Shown here: positions 1-10,433 of the stretch, one piece after another
Numbering within the stretch: position 1 is the first letter of the stretch
Layout: the number at the start of each line of letters is the position of its first letter
Assembly: GCA_002179805.1 (NCBI GenBank)
Contig: NAVB01001667.1
Coordinates: 1-23,362, forward strand
DNA length: 23,362 bases
Source: Acanthamoeba lenticulata
Lineage: Eukaryota; Discosea; Longamoebia; Acanthamoebidae
Direction of reading: 5' to 3'
Made by a program: the position numbers and the translations under genes
The notes under the pieces: generated by a model
Told to the model about the DNA's origin: nothing
The model's database searches: none
What the model saw: only the letters and a program-made list of their open reading frames with translations

Positions 1-194
1 AATTTTATTTTTGTACTTAATATGCATAATAAGCATGTAATATTATTTTCACTTACGTAAAAATGCTTGTATTATCAGTTTAATGTGGTTAAAATGCTTT
101 TATATAAATCAAATGGAGGTTTATTGCCTTATTGTTAATTTTGATTCCATATTATTTCACCAGTCATTTTTGACCTCTCATTTCAAATGAGCCC
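1..194. other. AT-rich flank upstream of the PPEF pseudogene
   Basis: This stretch is markedly AT-rich compared with the rest of the window and holds no coding signal that I can support. It lies immediately upstream of the IQ-motif exon of the decayed phosphatase gene. It may be that gene's promoter and 5' leader, or a remnant of a repeat. Nothing else is recognisable in it. Confidence 0.5.
101..108 (+). promoter_or_regulatory. TATA-like element upstream of PPEF
   Basis: The sequence TATATAAA lies about 90 bases before the first recognisable PPEF codon at 195. Spacing and sequence suit a TATA box, but the surroundings are AT-rich, so a chance match is quite possible. The downstream gene appears to be non-functional. 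Confidence 0.25.
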
Positions 195-3100
195 ATGTTC
201 AAGGAAGACGCAGTGATCCTGCTTCAAAAAGTGTTTTGTGGGAGCCTTGGCAGGCGCCAGGGCCACAAGCAAGCCCTCTTCACCATGTGGGAGCTTCTTG
301 ACTATGACAATGGTGTGTCTTGTACTTCTCTTCTCTGGCGCAAAATCCCCCAATGATGCTGGCACCAGTGAGATTGAAACTGAGGTCATGCTCAAGGATG
401 ATGTTGAAAAAAGATGTGAGTGATGTATCTGAGACGAGTGAGGATACATCCTTTGATGCTGCAAACAGTGAGCGTGAACCTCAAGAATCGCCCAAAAAGA
501 GGCACGGTCTCAAGGGCAAAGCTGGCCAAGGGGCATCACCAAAGGATCACTGGCACAGCTTGGCCATCAAGGCACCATCTCCTACAACCTCCAGTGCGAG
601 CCACAAAGATGACAAGTGACAAAAACATAAGGAAGAAACCGAGAAGTAGCACCAATCACAGAAGCTGTACAAAAAGAGAAAGAACATCTTCTACTTCAAG
701 CTTGACCTCCAGCCTCACCAGCCCATCACCCCCAAAATCATGTCCAAGCTCATCAACCACTTCAAGGATGTATGTCATACATCTGCCATGTGGCCTAAGC
801 ACTTGTGGGCAAAGCTGACACAAAGGGCAGGCCTGCAGGGGGAGGTGCTGGATGAGCATGACGTGACAGAAATTCTCTGGCAGATGAAAGAGTGGTACTA
901 CAAGCACAGCAGTGCAGTGGTCAACCTCAATGTGCCCAAAGGCGCTTCACTTACTGTCTGCGGAGATGTGCATGGCCAGCTAGATGACACCTTCACCATC
1001 TTTCGCCTCAATGGTGCTCTTCACCCAACTCAGCTCAGTTCAGCACTCTGGTTGGGATTGACTTGGGCACACCCTCAAAATGTAGGACTTCCCTCAAAGC
1101 AAAGTGCTTATTTGTTTAATGGGGACCTGGTTGATCATGGCTGGTATGGTATGGAGGTCTGTCTATTCACCATTAAGGTGCTGTGTAGCCTCCTCATCTG
1201 GCTTTATTGGGAGGTTGACAAAGATGCAATCACTGATCTGCAACTGGTGACACCTGTGCAGTTAGCAAACAAAAAGGTGTTACACATCAACCAGGGCAAC
1301 CACAAATGTCACTGCATGAACAAGCGCTACTCATTTGAACTTGCCACCCTCATCATTAAACACTTAGCCTTTGAGCTTGGCATTGTGAAAACACTTAACC
1401 AAACATTGTATACTACTGCATGTTCAACTTGACTCTCACCACTTGCAGAAGGAGGTGCTGCTCAAGTATGATGAGCGCATGTTCAAGTGTGTGCAAAAAG
1501 TGTTCAACCAGCTGCCAATCACCATGCTCATCTGCAACTGCATCTTTGTCATCCATGGCGGCCTTTTTCATGAGCTGGACCTCACCATCAATGAGATCTG
1601 AAGGTACACACATGCATAAATGACCCCCCCCCAACCCCACCGTGCCCTCACCATGAGACCTGGACTTGACCTGATTGGTGGTCTTTTGGGGGGTCTTCTG
1701 CAGGATGGACTACTGGATGGACATCCTGATCAAGGCCACAGACTGCCTGTCACAGGCATTCATCGACCTCATGTAGTCAGACCCACGCCCAGCGCAAGGC
1801 ATTGAGAACAGCAAGTGTGGTGTGGGCGCCTATTTTGGGCCTGACATCACCACCAATTTCATCAAACACAATGGTGTGTATGGGACACACTTTCTTGGTC
1901 AAACCCCAGGTGTGACATTAATCATTGGCGCTCAGCTTAGTTCACTCACATCCTACTGATGCCAATAAATGCGTGCTGGGAAGATGGACAGGGGCCTATC
2001 TCATGTTCAAGAGTGACTTGGTGCTGGTTTTCCACCACTTTCAGGCCAACTCACTGCACAACATCTCCTGCACATTCTCGGCCCATGAACTCCAGACCAA
2101 GACCACTTGTGTACCCGCCCTTGCTCTGCACTGCCTTCCTTTTCACCAGAGGTCTGACCCTTGTGTGACATGTTCACACATACACACATGGCATGCCATA
2201 CAGAAATTGTGGGAGCACATATTCAAGAACTGCTACAACCTGGCTGTGGCCTTTGCCCAGGCCAATCCAAAACAAACAGGTTGAGTCTCCCACATCCACT
2301 GGGCACAGATCATGGGTGACGTACAGCTCACCCCACACACCCCTTTGTGGGGACCTGCTTTTTGTTGGATTCCCCTAACCAATAATGATGATAATAACAA
2401 TAACACCAAATAACAGGTGCTGCAACTGCTGTTGATGCTGTGGCTGTCACTCCAGCCAATGTTGGCCAAGGCCAGTTGGGATGACTGGGGCCACAAGAAG
2501 GTGATAAAGTACAAGCACTTCCTCACACACTACCAGGTGCTCCTCAACCACCAGCTCATGGACTCATGGGAAGACCTGCTAGTGCGTGAGGTCTGCCAGA
2601 AGCTCTACAACAGTGGTGAGAACCTCTACAATGAGTTCAAGAAGGTGCATCCTGGACCTGTCCCCCTCAGCACCACAGTTCCTGACCACCTTGGGTGATG
2701 ATGAATGGTGCAGGTGGACCCAGAGGAGACAGGTCTTGTGGCCAGAGACAACTTTGTACAAACAATTCACAACCTGCATGTAGGCTTCAGTGACGTGGAA
2801 ATCCAGTCCCTCCTGGCCTCCTGCACCACAGAAGGTACATTATACTTTTGGTCCTTGGTGTTGCACCACATTGGAGCTCATGGAATCATGGTCATGATGC
2901 AGACAACTGGGTGAACTACCATAAGTGGATCAAAAAGCTCCATGTTGTATATATGGAGATCCAGTTTGCACATAGGGAGACCAAGGACTGGCTCAACATG
3001 GCCATCCAGGAGGTGTGTTTGCCTTCTCCTTCTTGGCTTCTGGTCTGTCCTTGTATGGGCAGCCAGTTGTTGATGGATGGCGTTTTATGGGGTGGAGGAC

Positions 3101-3799
3101 AGATCAGGATGGAGATCAGCAAGCACAAGGAGGACATGAGTGATTTGTTCCAACACTTTGACAAGGACCAAGATGGCAAACTGTCACCCAAGGAGTTTGA
3201 CAAGCTGCTCAAGCACCTTGGTCTGAACAACAAGCACAGCAAGACCCAGTGCAATCACATCATATGTCATATCAACAAGCAACCAAAAGAGAGCAACATC
3301 ACCTACCAGGAGTTTGTCGCCACCCTGAAGGGTATGCTGCCTCTCCCTCCATGTCACTCCTGCTTCTGACATTGGCACCTGTGTGTTGCTGTGTGCAGTG
3401 GATATGGATGACTGGTTATGGAAGGAGTGACCCATTGGTAAGAATAAAATAGTAGAAACTGGCTTGAACTCACCGCCTTCTGCTGCTCGCACAGGAGTTC
3501 AAGGTGGGCATGAAAGCACTGAAGAAATTGCTCAACATGAACCTGTCCTTGGCGCAGCTAGAAAAGCTCTACGAAGTGATTGATGTTGATGGTGACGGCC
3601 TCATTTCCACTGCTGGTGCGCCACACTCCTGTTTCCACCAAGCTGCCAACACCAGCTGCTGAGAAACTAGTACATGTTGTCCTGATTTCTCATGCTTGTT
3701 GGTCTGTGGCGTCACACAGAGTTCCTGGACGCCTTCCAAGTGGTAGATGTCGAGCAGGATCGCCCCAGGCCCTTCCCTCAAGAAAGCAGCAACAAGTAG
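195..3799 (+). pseudogene. Decayed PPEF/RdgC-type Ser/Thr phosphatase with IQ and EF-hands
   Basis: The family is a calmodulin- and Ca2+-linked protein phosphatase: IQ motif, PPP catalytic domain, EF-hands. All three parts are seen in order: an IQ-like exon (195-312); a catalytic domain with GDVHGQ near 961-978 and FNGDLVDHG near 1116-1142; and EF-hand exons to the stop at 3799, including DKDQDGKLSPKEF and DVDGDGLIS loops. Recognisable exons include 1086-1213, 1262-1384, 1449-1603, 1704-1873, 2714-2834, 2903-3012, 3103-3331, 3495-3615 and 3720-3799. Damage: TGA at 1599-1601 where Arg is expected, TAG at 1774-1776 where the Trp of the WSDP motif is expected, NRGNHE changed to NQGNHK, DRG changed to DHG, and loss of the RSHE region with a frame change around 1900-1960. 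In-frame stops at 617 and 647 also occur unless they are spliced out. It is very poor in CpG. I judge it a unitary pseudogene or a dead paralogue, though a catalytically dead transcript is possible. Confidence 0.8.
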
Positions 3800-3818
3800 A
3801 AACCGATTAAAAAAAAAC

Positions 3819-3824
3819 AATAAA
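3819..3824 (+). terminator. Polyadenylation signal AATAAA
   Basis: An AATAAA hexamer lies 20 bases after the PPEF stop codon, within an A-rich tract. It is the canonical eukaryotic cleavage and polyadenylation signal and sits just before the convergent DUF2062 gene. Assignment rests on sequence and position only. Confidence 0.5.
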
Positions 3825-3887
3825 AATGACAAAACATGTACACGGCTGTGTGAGCTCAGCTGTAGTTGCTGCGTGGCGACGCGTCCA

Positions 3888-4694
3888 TCACCTCCACATT
3901 TGAGCGAGCTTCGGGACGAGCACTCGCTGGATTGGGAGGAGCGTGTAGTAGAGGATGGGTGTTGTCGTGATGGTGAAGAGGGCCCACGCCACGATGCCGC
4001 GCAGGAAGCTCCCACCAAGAGCCAAAATGGAGCCGAGGAGGTCAGAGGCAAGCATGGTAGCCAGCTTCTCGGCGGAGAACGGCAGCGGCTCGCTCACGAA
4101 GAAAATCCACTCACCCATGCGGATGAAGGGCAGGATCATCATGAGGTCCACAGGTGTCTGGCGGACCGACCGACACTTGTATGAGCGACGGGTGTCTTCT
4201 CAGAGGGAAGGGAGCAGCAAGGTGCGTACCAAGATGAAATTCATGAGCTGGCACGCAGCCAGGTTGAGGCCAAACAAGTACACAAAGAGGCCGCAAACAA
4301 TCGTGGTCACACCGGGCACAGGGAAGAGTCCTCCCGTTATGCCTGGCCACCGCGGTGCCTGGTGAGCCCCAAGCTGGTACAGCTGTGAGAGGGTGGGAAT
4401 GGTACCGAAGGCCAGAGAGAGCGCCATGAGCTCAGGGGTGAGGCCCTGGGTGAACACCTGTCGCACCATGTTCACGAGAGGCTCCACCACTTTGCCGTAC
4501 AACCAGTTCCACAAGCCGCCATTACCACCTGCAGTGGCACTGCTCCCCCGGCGCAGTCCTTCAGGACAAGAACAAGTCAACTGAGGGCACCTGTTGATTT
4601 ACCTGGAGGGAATGCCCCCACGAGACAATTCTGATGATGCACGAGAGTCCCATACGTCTTCAGTTTGAAGGTGGGGACGTCCTCTCATCTTCAT
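3888..4694 (-). CDS. DUF2062-like multi-pass membrane protein
   Basis: Proposed exons on the minus strand are 4694-4656, 4580-4406, 4342-4230 and 4157-3888, giving 198 aa. All introns are GT-AG, and the last three exons join in phase. The core matches the DUF2062 pattern known from bacteria and some eukaryotes: a TPELMALSLAFG segment, then GGLFPVPGVTT, then a hydrophobic stretch, NFILTPVDLMMILPFIRMGE, and a final hydrophobic helix near LRGIVAWALFTITTTPILYY. Several membrane spans are likely; the function of the family is not established. The first exon is the weakest part. Without it there is only a TTG codon at 4580 or an internal Met in MVRQVF. The gene is convergent with the PPEF pseudogene and divergent from the LLPH-like gene. 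The membrane nature is clear; the family call is from memory of the motif pattern. Confidence 0.68.
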
Positions 4695-4855
4695 TCTCTT
4701 GCCTTTGGTGACCTTGTTGAAAAATAACGAAGAAAAAGAAGATGAAACCAGATTATTTCTGGTTTTGTTCTTGACTCCGTTTGTGTGTAATCACACCAAC
4801 ACATCTTCAGGTCCGTCAAGCATCCACACAGGCACCACCAAGCTTCAATTTCAAC

Positions 4856-5387
4856 ATGGGCAAGAGTCTGCGCGCGAAGAGCCAGAAGCGGAAGAGGACA
4901 GAGAAGCGGGAAAAGCTTGACAACTGGGAGACGAAGAACATCGAAGCCTTGTACGACAAGATGAAGCAGATTATGGAAGCCCCGCGGCCAGAGCCACGTA
5001 CGTTGTTTTCACGATTCAAATGTGTGAGATTTGCACAAGTGTGCAAATCTCATCTGGTGATTTTTGTCCGTTCATTTCATCTGACATAAATTTTGTGTTC
5101 ATCTTGATGATTATTTGTCATGGACAGCCGTCCAGATCAAGGAAGAGCAAAAGGAAGAGGACACAGAGGAAATGAACGAAGGCACTTCCGCTGCGGTGGG
5201 GAAAAAGCAGACGAAGAGGATCTCGAGGAGCAAGGCGCGCGTGGTGGTGGAGCTCGAGTCGAGCATCGACAAGGAGACGAGGCAACGAAAAGAACGAGTC
5301 GCCAAGAAGAAGAGCAAGAAGGCAGGCAAGGGCCTCAGTACGGAGAAAATGGACGTCGAGCAGGAGAAGCGGAAGGCCTCCGAGTAA
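4856..5387 (+). CDS. LLPH/DUF2423-like small basic nucleolar protein
   Basis: Two exons, 4856-4997 and 5128-5387, join in phase to give 133 aa. The N-terminus MGKSLRAKSQKRKRTEKR closely follows the DUF2423/LLPH signature (start Met, Lys or Ala, Ser-Leu-Arg, then a Lys/Arg-rich run). In animals and fungi this family is small, basic and nucleolar, and has been linked to ribosome biogenesis. The remainder is rich in Lys, Arg and Glu. It is charged and low in complexity, and ends KMDVEQEKRKASE. The start codon at 4856 is preceded by CAAC and fits the family N-terminus exactly. The gene is convergent with the F-box gene (about 90 bases between stops). The family assignment rests mainly on the first 20 residues. 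Confidence 0.75.
5025..5052 (+). repeat. 12-bp perfect inverted repeat in the LLPH intron
   Basis: TGAGATTTGCAC at 5025-5036 is followed after a 4-base loop by its exact reverse complement at 5041-5052. It lies inside the single intron (4998-5127) of the LLPH-like gene. It could form a hairpin in the pre-mRNA. No function can be assigned from the sequence. Confidence 0.7.
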
Positions 5388-5478
5388 CAGTTTTATGCCC
5401 CTTCGCACATGAAGCATGCACCCCACTCTCCTGGCCACGCACCTTCATTCTCCTCTTCATCCTCGCGCTGGCGTGCTG

Positions 5479-7083
5479 CTACTGCTCCCAGAACTCGTCT
5501 ACTGGTCGCTCCTCATCGTAGTCGTCGATGTAGCGGCACAAGACGTTGGTGGGCAGAGCCCGCAGCAACGAGGCCTCGGGCAGAGGCGGCGTGAGCACTA
5601 GACGCCGAAGCGAGGTCGCGAGGCCCGCCAGGAGGCTGCCGTCGAGGCTGAGGTGGCTCGTCCTGAGCCGCAGGGTGTGTAGGCGAGTGAGTTGAGTCAG
5701 AGGTAGCAGGCAGGCCTCATCGTCCTCTTCCTCCCACCGCAGGCTGAGCTGGCTCAGGCGCGGCAGGGCGGCACATAGGCGCGCCAGGTGCATCTCGCTG
5801 AGACATTTGAGGCAAATGTCCAGTGCCTCCAGCCGTGGCGCCGTGCAAACAAAGTCGAACTGCGTGAGGACGTTCCTCAGCCTGAGCCGCTGGAGCGAGG
5901 CGGGGAGCTGCCTGCACTGGATGGGGATGCGGCCCTCCACGCGCAGTTGCGTGAGAGCGGAGGGCAGAGCGGCCCAGCCCTGCGGCGATGCCGCCGCTGC
6001 GTCGAAGATGGACAACTGGCACAGGCCAGCTGGGAGGTGTTGGATGTGGGCGTCTGTGAAGGAGCAGCTGTGGAGGGTGCGGATGCTGTCCGAGAGGTGG
6101 CTCAGCCAGCGCGGCCTTGTCTCATCGCTGAGGCGGATGCTCTCCAACTGGGGCAGATGTGGAAAACAGGATCCCTTGACCACGCATCCCCAAACGTTGA
6201 GTTTGCGCAGATTGGTCAGTTTCGAGAGGCAATGGAGCCCCTTGTCTGTAACTTCGGTATTGGATAGGTTGAGCGCAGTCAGGTTGGACAGCTTTGCTAT
6301 CGACGACAGTGACTCATCATTCACTTGATCAAGAGCAACACCAATTGTTAGCAAACCGACAACTAACCTCGGGTCGGAGAGCGGTTGGGCTGCTGTACCA
6401 TCGTGGGCTTGCGTCAAGTCAAGAGTTCGAAGAGTGGAGGGAAGAGAAGAGAAGAACGGAAGGGCGAAACTGCCGTGCAGAGAAATGGACTGGCAACAGC
6501 TTCCCTGAGTCCTTACGAAACGGACAAGCATATTCAAAGTCTAACTGGCACGTAGCAGTCAGCATACAAACGTTGCACAGTGGGGAGTGGGCGCAGGTTA
6601 CCTGATTGTTTTGTGATGACCACCGGCTCAGATCCATTGAGCGCAGTGGTCCGCAGGTCGCCAACAGTTGCATGCGATGCTGCAAGGCTTTCGTCGTGAC
6701 GGCCTGGAAGCCAAGACGGCCTAAAGAGGCATCGTGTGCGCTGGACTTTGCAAGCGACCTTTGCCACGACTTGCGTGTGAGTAGGAGAATGCACTCCATC
6801 ATCCTAACTACGCTTACCTCCAGAGGCGGCAGACGAAAGCGACCCTGCTCAACCTCTCACCAATGGGCACGAACTCAAATATCTGCAACCATATTTCGGA
6901 TGGCAGCAGGCCGCTGCTTTCCACTCGCTGTCGTTTGAGCGGGGCAGGTTCGTCTTCTTCTCTGTGCCTCTTCTGCACTCCCGCGCTTTGAGCGTAGAGT
7001 AGGCATCGTCTGCGCCTTATGTCTTGGAGACGCTCCCGAATGGACGCTCCACCATCACTAAGCCGTTCCAGCAGTGGCTGCAA
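5479..7083 (-). CDS. F-box / leucine-rich repeat protein (5' end unresolved)
   Basis: Exons on the minus strand are about 7083-6818, 6758-6602 and 6540-5479 (stop TAG). Near the N-terminus, LLPSEIWLQIFEFV followed by RVAFVCRLWRSLA is a typical F-box, the segment that binds Skp1 in SCF ubiquitin ligases. The long last exon encodes leucine-rich repeats, for example SNLTALNLSNTEVTDKGL and TNLRKLNVWGC, followed by more degenerate Leu-rich repeats to the acidic C-terminus. It is likely a substrate receptor; the substrate is unknown. A basic KRQR segment precedes the F-box. The start is a problem. The F-box frame has no ATG: the ATGs at 7138 and 7108 lie in another frame that reaches TAG shortly after. 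A missed intron, an assembly error or a real frameshift could explain this. Introns 6817-6759 and 6601-6541 are GT-AG and in phase. Confidence 0.8.
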
Positions 7084-7232
7084 GATCTTCTTCGTCCAGC
7101 ACTTCCATTTTCTCTGGCTTCCGGATCAAATCCGGCATTTGCTTTGTTGTGCTTAGGAAAATAGAAAATAGAACAATTAAAAAAAATACACGGACAAGCT
7201 CCTCTCTTCAAGCACCTCTGCGCGGCGCTTCT

Positions 7233-10056
7233 CTACGTCGACGACGGCGGGGATGAGGCATAAAGCGTCATGTCCGCTTGAAGCTTTTCCATGAGCGCGT
7301 TGGCCTCGTGGAGATGGGCCTTGATGGCGGCGAGGTCGGCCTGCCACCGGGTGGCCAGAAGTTGCACGGCTTCGTTGGCCGCCATCGTCGGAACGGTGCG
7401 GTGCAGCTCTCCCTCGGTGGTCGTTGCGTCCGAAGAGTTGAGGAAGAAGTAGGTGAACAGGGCCAGCAAGCCCACGAGGATGGACGTCACGAGGACCACC
7501 CGCGCGGGGTCGTTGAGGAGGCTTTCCAGCAGTCCACCGCTACCTCGGTTTGGTTCTCGAGTCGGCTGAGGCTTTGCAGAGCCTACCATCGAGGTCGGGG
7601 TCGAAGTCTGTACAGCGGGCGCCGTCGTGACGGGGGAGGACGACGGTTGGTGCTTCTTTATCTCGGGTGTTCCGGGACTGGCAGGCACAGAGGAGCTCAA
7701 CGTTGTGCTGGCGTCGACGTCGGTCTCACCGGTGTTAAGGCCTCTCTTGGCCGCCAGGACGCTCCGGGCGTCGCTGATGAAGGACTCAAAGTGTTCCTTG
7801 ACGCCATTGATCGAGCCGCGCTCGATGGTGCCCTTGAGCCCGAATGGGACCTTGATCCAGTCGACCCAAAGCCACACGTGGATGTTGACCAGCTGTGGTT
7901 GCTCTTCGCATACCTCCCAGTAAGTCTTCACCGTGAAGTCGCTGGCCATCGGCACACCCTCCATGCGCGAGTCGGTTCCAAAGAGGAATTGTCTGCGTAT
8001 CCCGGGAACGACGCGCACACATACACACACAGAGCCAGCCTCCCCGTCAGTTTGGGTGCTGTTGCGTAGGAGAAGAAAGGAGGCGGAGCGAACTTGTTAT
8101 TGACCAGACAAGCCTGCTGCGTCTGGTCGACCTTGCAGATCTTGCCTCGCATGAGCTTGGACTTGATTTCCTGCTCAAAGTAGTGGGGACGGACGTATAT
8201 GCCGCCTTCACCAACGCTCCACTCTCCCGTTCGCGCCACTGTTGGCCACAGCGGTCGAGATGAATAATTCAATAATTATTGAATTTTTGGTTCTGAGTTA
8301 AAACCGAAAAGATGGGCGGGTGCGCACCCTTGTCGCCCTTGGCATAATGTACATCCGAGTAGAACTTGGGTTCGCTGAAGAAGAGCTTCCAAAACTGCTT
8401 CAAACTCACCTCGAGCACGGCCGATGCATCTGAAACGTAAACACACCGCACAGTTGCTGTCAGTCACGAACAACAAGTATTTTAAATAGGGCGTAAGCGC
8501 GTGTACCGGGTGACTTGGCCGCATGCGGAGGCACGTATTGGATCTTTTCCGCGAGCGGTGGAAGCACGACGTCCTCTTCATCAGCTGCCGGTACTGGCGT
8601 GGACGTAGCGTAGGCTGTGGGCTCAAAGTCAGAGTGGATGTCTTCCATGGCGGAGATGTCGTCGGTGGAGCTCTCCAGCGACATAAGCGCAGCCGTAGAG
8701 CTGCTCAAGCCTGGTACTGAGAAGAGCAAAAGGGGTAAGGAGCCAACAAATGTGCCGCGGTCGAATTGACTCCGCGTACCAGACTTGCCGTCGTCCTGGA
8801 TGGAGAGGGCCTTGACCTTGAGGGGGTCCTTCAAGTCGTCCAGGTTGATCGACTACCTCGAAGCGAAAAGGCGCGGGATCAGTTCGTTGTTGGGTGGGAG
8901 GACGACGAAAGAGGGAGAGCACTTAGAACACGCACAGTGTCTCCTTGCGCACATCGCCACAGAGCATTGAAGGTCTTGAACGCCCGCTCGCGATGGTGCC
9001 AGTGGCTAAAATAGTACTGTCAAGACCACGCGATAAGTGAGGCGGCACACCTACCCAACCAAGTTGTTGAGTAAAGGTACCTTCTTGCCCTTGGGGAACT
9101 CAGGAGAGGAAGTGATGATCTGGATGGCGTTGATGACTTTGAGAGTGATAGACTGGATATCCGAGATGGCAACTTTCGCCTAAGGAAGTCAAGTGGGAGA
9201 GCAGGAGGCTGGTCAGTCAAGCTGACAGAGACGAAAGGCGAGCGACCGAGAGCGCACCGTGGTGAGGCCACTGGAGGAGGTGAAGCAGAGATAATTCGGA
9301 AAGACATACAGCTTGCCGTGATGAATGATGCCAGTCTTGTGATAGGCACACCTGAAGCCTGGGTCGATACAAGAAGAGTCACGATGTGTGTGCGCCGTTA
9401 GTGGGAATTTGTGGTCAGTCACAAAAAGTCCAGCTGCCAGGAAACCTGCAAAACGTGAGTGAAAGGTCTTGCGTACTGTTTAACTGCTTCTGGATCTCCT
9501 CTAGCGGGATTTGAAACTTTTTAGCTTGCTTGACTTCATCCTGCTCCTTCTTCTTGATTTTCTTGCTGTTCCGCTCATCTTCTTTTTGCTTCTTCTCGAG
9601 TTCCTTCTTCAACAGCTTTTCGCTCTTCTTGCGCAGAGCCTCCTTGCTTTCTTCAGGCAGCTCCTGCAAGAGAGCCGCCACCTTTTGGTCGTCGTCGAAA
9701 GAGGCCAGTAGGCTGTCCTTGCGCGCTCGATGCATGAGAGGAGAAGAAGAAGATAGAGTTGAGAGCAGCTCCCTTTCAGACCCGCTGCGTGGTTTAGCGG
9801 GTGGGCTGTTTGATGGCGGGTCGCTGGGGACCGTGGACACAGAAATGGATGCTGAGAAATTGAGATTGGAAGATGAGGGGGGCCGTTGGGAAGGAAGTTT
9901 TGTGTCCACTGCCCCCACGGTGACGAATCGTCCTCGCATTTGAGGAAAGAGGCCTCCTTCAGCCTTCTTATCCATATCAAATGACCTTGTCCTAGCGTGC
10001 TGGCCAGGCAACTCTTGGCCCTTGTGACCAGCTTGTGATTCGGATTGACTCAACAT
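7233..10056 (-). CDS. GRAM-VASt-transmembrane protein (Aster/Lam-type lipid transporter)
   Basis: Nine exons on the minus strand: 10056-9477, 9433-9258, 9179-9060, 9016-8936, 8852-8780, 8716-8507, 8429-8328, 8238-8094 and 7992-7233, giving 748 aa in one frame. Order: a Ser/Pro-rich then Lys/Glu-rich coiled N-terminus (1-190); a GRAM domain (about 195-315; GKLYVFPNYLCFTSSS, then AISDIQSITL, then HRERAFKTFNALW); a linker; a VASt domain (about 415-590; VLEVSLKQFWKLFFSEPKFY to HVWLWVDWIKVPFGLKGTIE); a Ser/Thr/Pro linker; a single transmembrane helix (about 659-680); and a 65-residue helical tail. Aster/GRAMD1 and yeast Lam/Ysp proteins share this plan. They sit in the ER membrane at contact sites and move sterol, with GRAM sensing the partner membrane. 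Sterol specificity here is inference. The ATG at 10056 is the first in frame. Confidence 0.87.
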
Positions 10057-10433
10057 TATTGTTTTGTTCTGTCTTGGCCAAGATAGATATTACGCCCACG
10101 ACGTCAAGGTCGAAGAAGCAGGTTCCACCGAGAGGAGGGTGTGTGTAGATCGACGGGGTGTGTCAGGTACGCGTGGAGAGCGAGAGAGTATCGGTCACTC
10201 ACGAACACCTGCGTTGCCGCGACAGTTTGGGGACTGTCGCGCAGGGCACCGTTCTGTGACGGGTCCAGAAGAAGGAAGCGGCAAAATAGACAACCGCGCG
10301 CTTGCTTACGTAAGCACCCGAAATTCGGCCATTCGCCAAAACAAACCTAGACCGGACCATTTGTTGCATTTAACCTTTTTTCCAAGCAAAGCCAATACCT
10401 CGCGGTCACGTGCCTGGCGCGTCTCGAGTTCCC
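10057..10433. other. Intergenic region between the GRAM gene and the aminopeptidase gene
   Basis: About 375 bases separate the start of the GRAM-VASt gene from the stop of the upstream aminopeptidase gene, both on the minus strand. It should hold the 3' UTR of the aminopeptidase and the promoter and 5' UTR of the GRAM gene. I see no convincing TATA box, RNA gene or repeat. A long plus-strand open frame crosses it but resembles nothing and overlaps real exons. Confidence 0.5.

Noticed and set aside
740..1432. 230-aa open frame as an intact phosphatase gene
   Set aside because: It reads through two introns (1014-1085 and 1214-1261) and covers only part of a PPEF catalytic domain whose key Arg and Glu are replaced. 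It is better read as part of the decayed gene.
1599..1601. In-frame TGA as a selenocysteine codon, given the selenium gene in the same window
   Set aside because: PPP family members have Arg at or near this position. A TAG stop also follows at 1774, no SECIS is visible, and CpG decay explains the change.
7278..8069. 263-aa plus-strand open frame
   Set aside because: It is antisense to the last exons of the GRAM-VASt gene, has no family resemblance, and reflects the high GC content.
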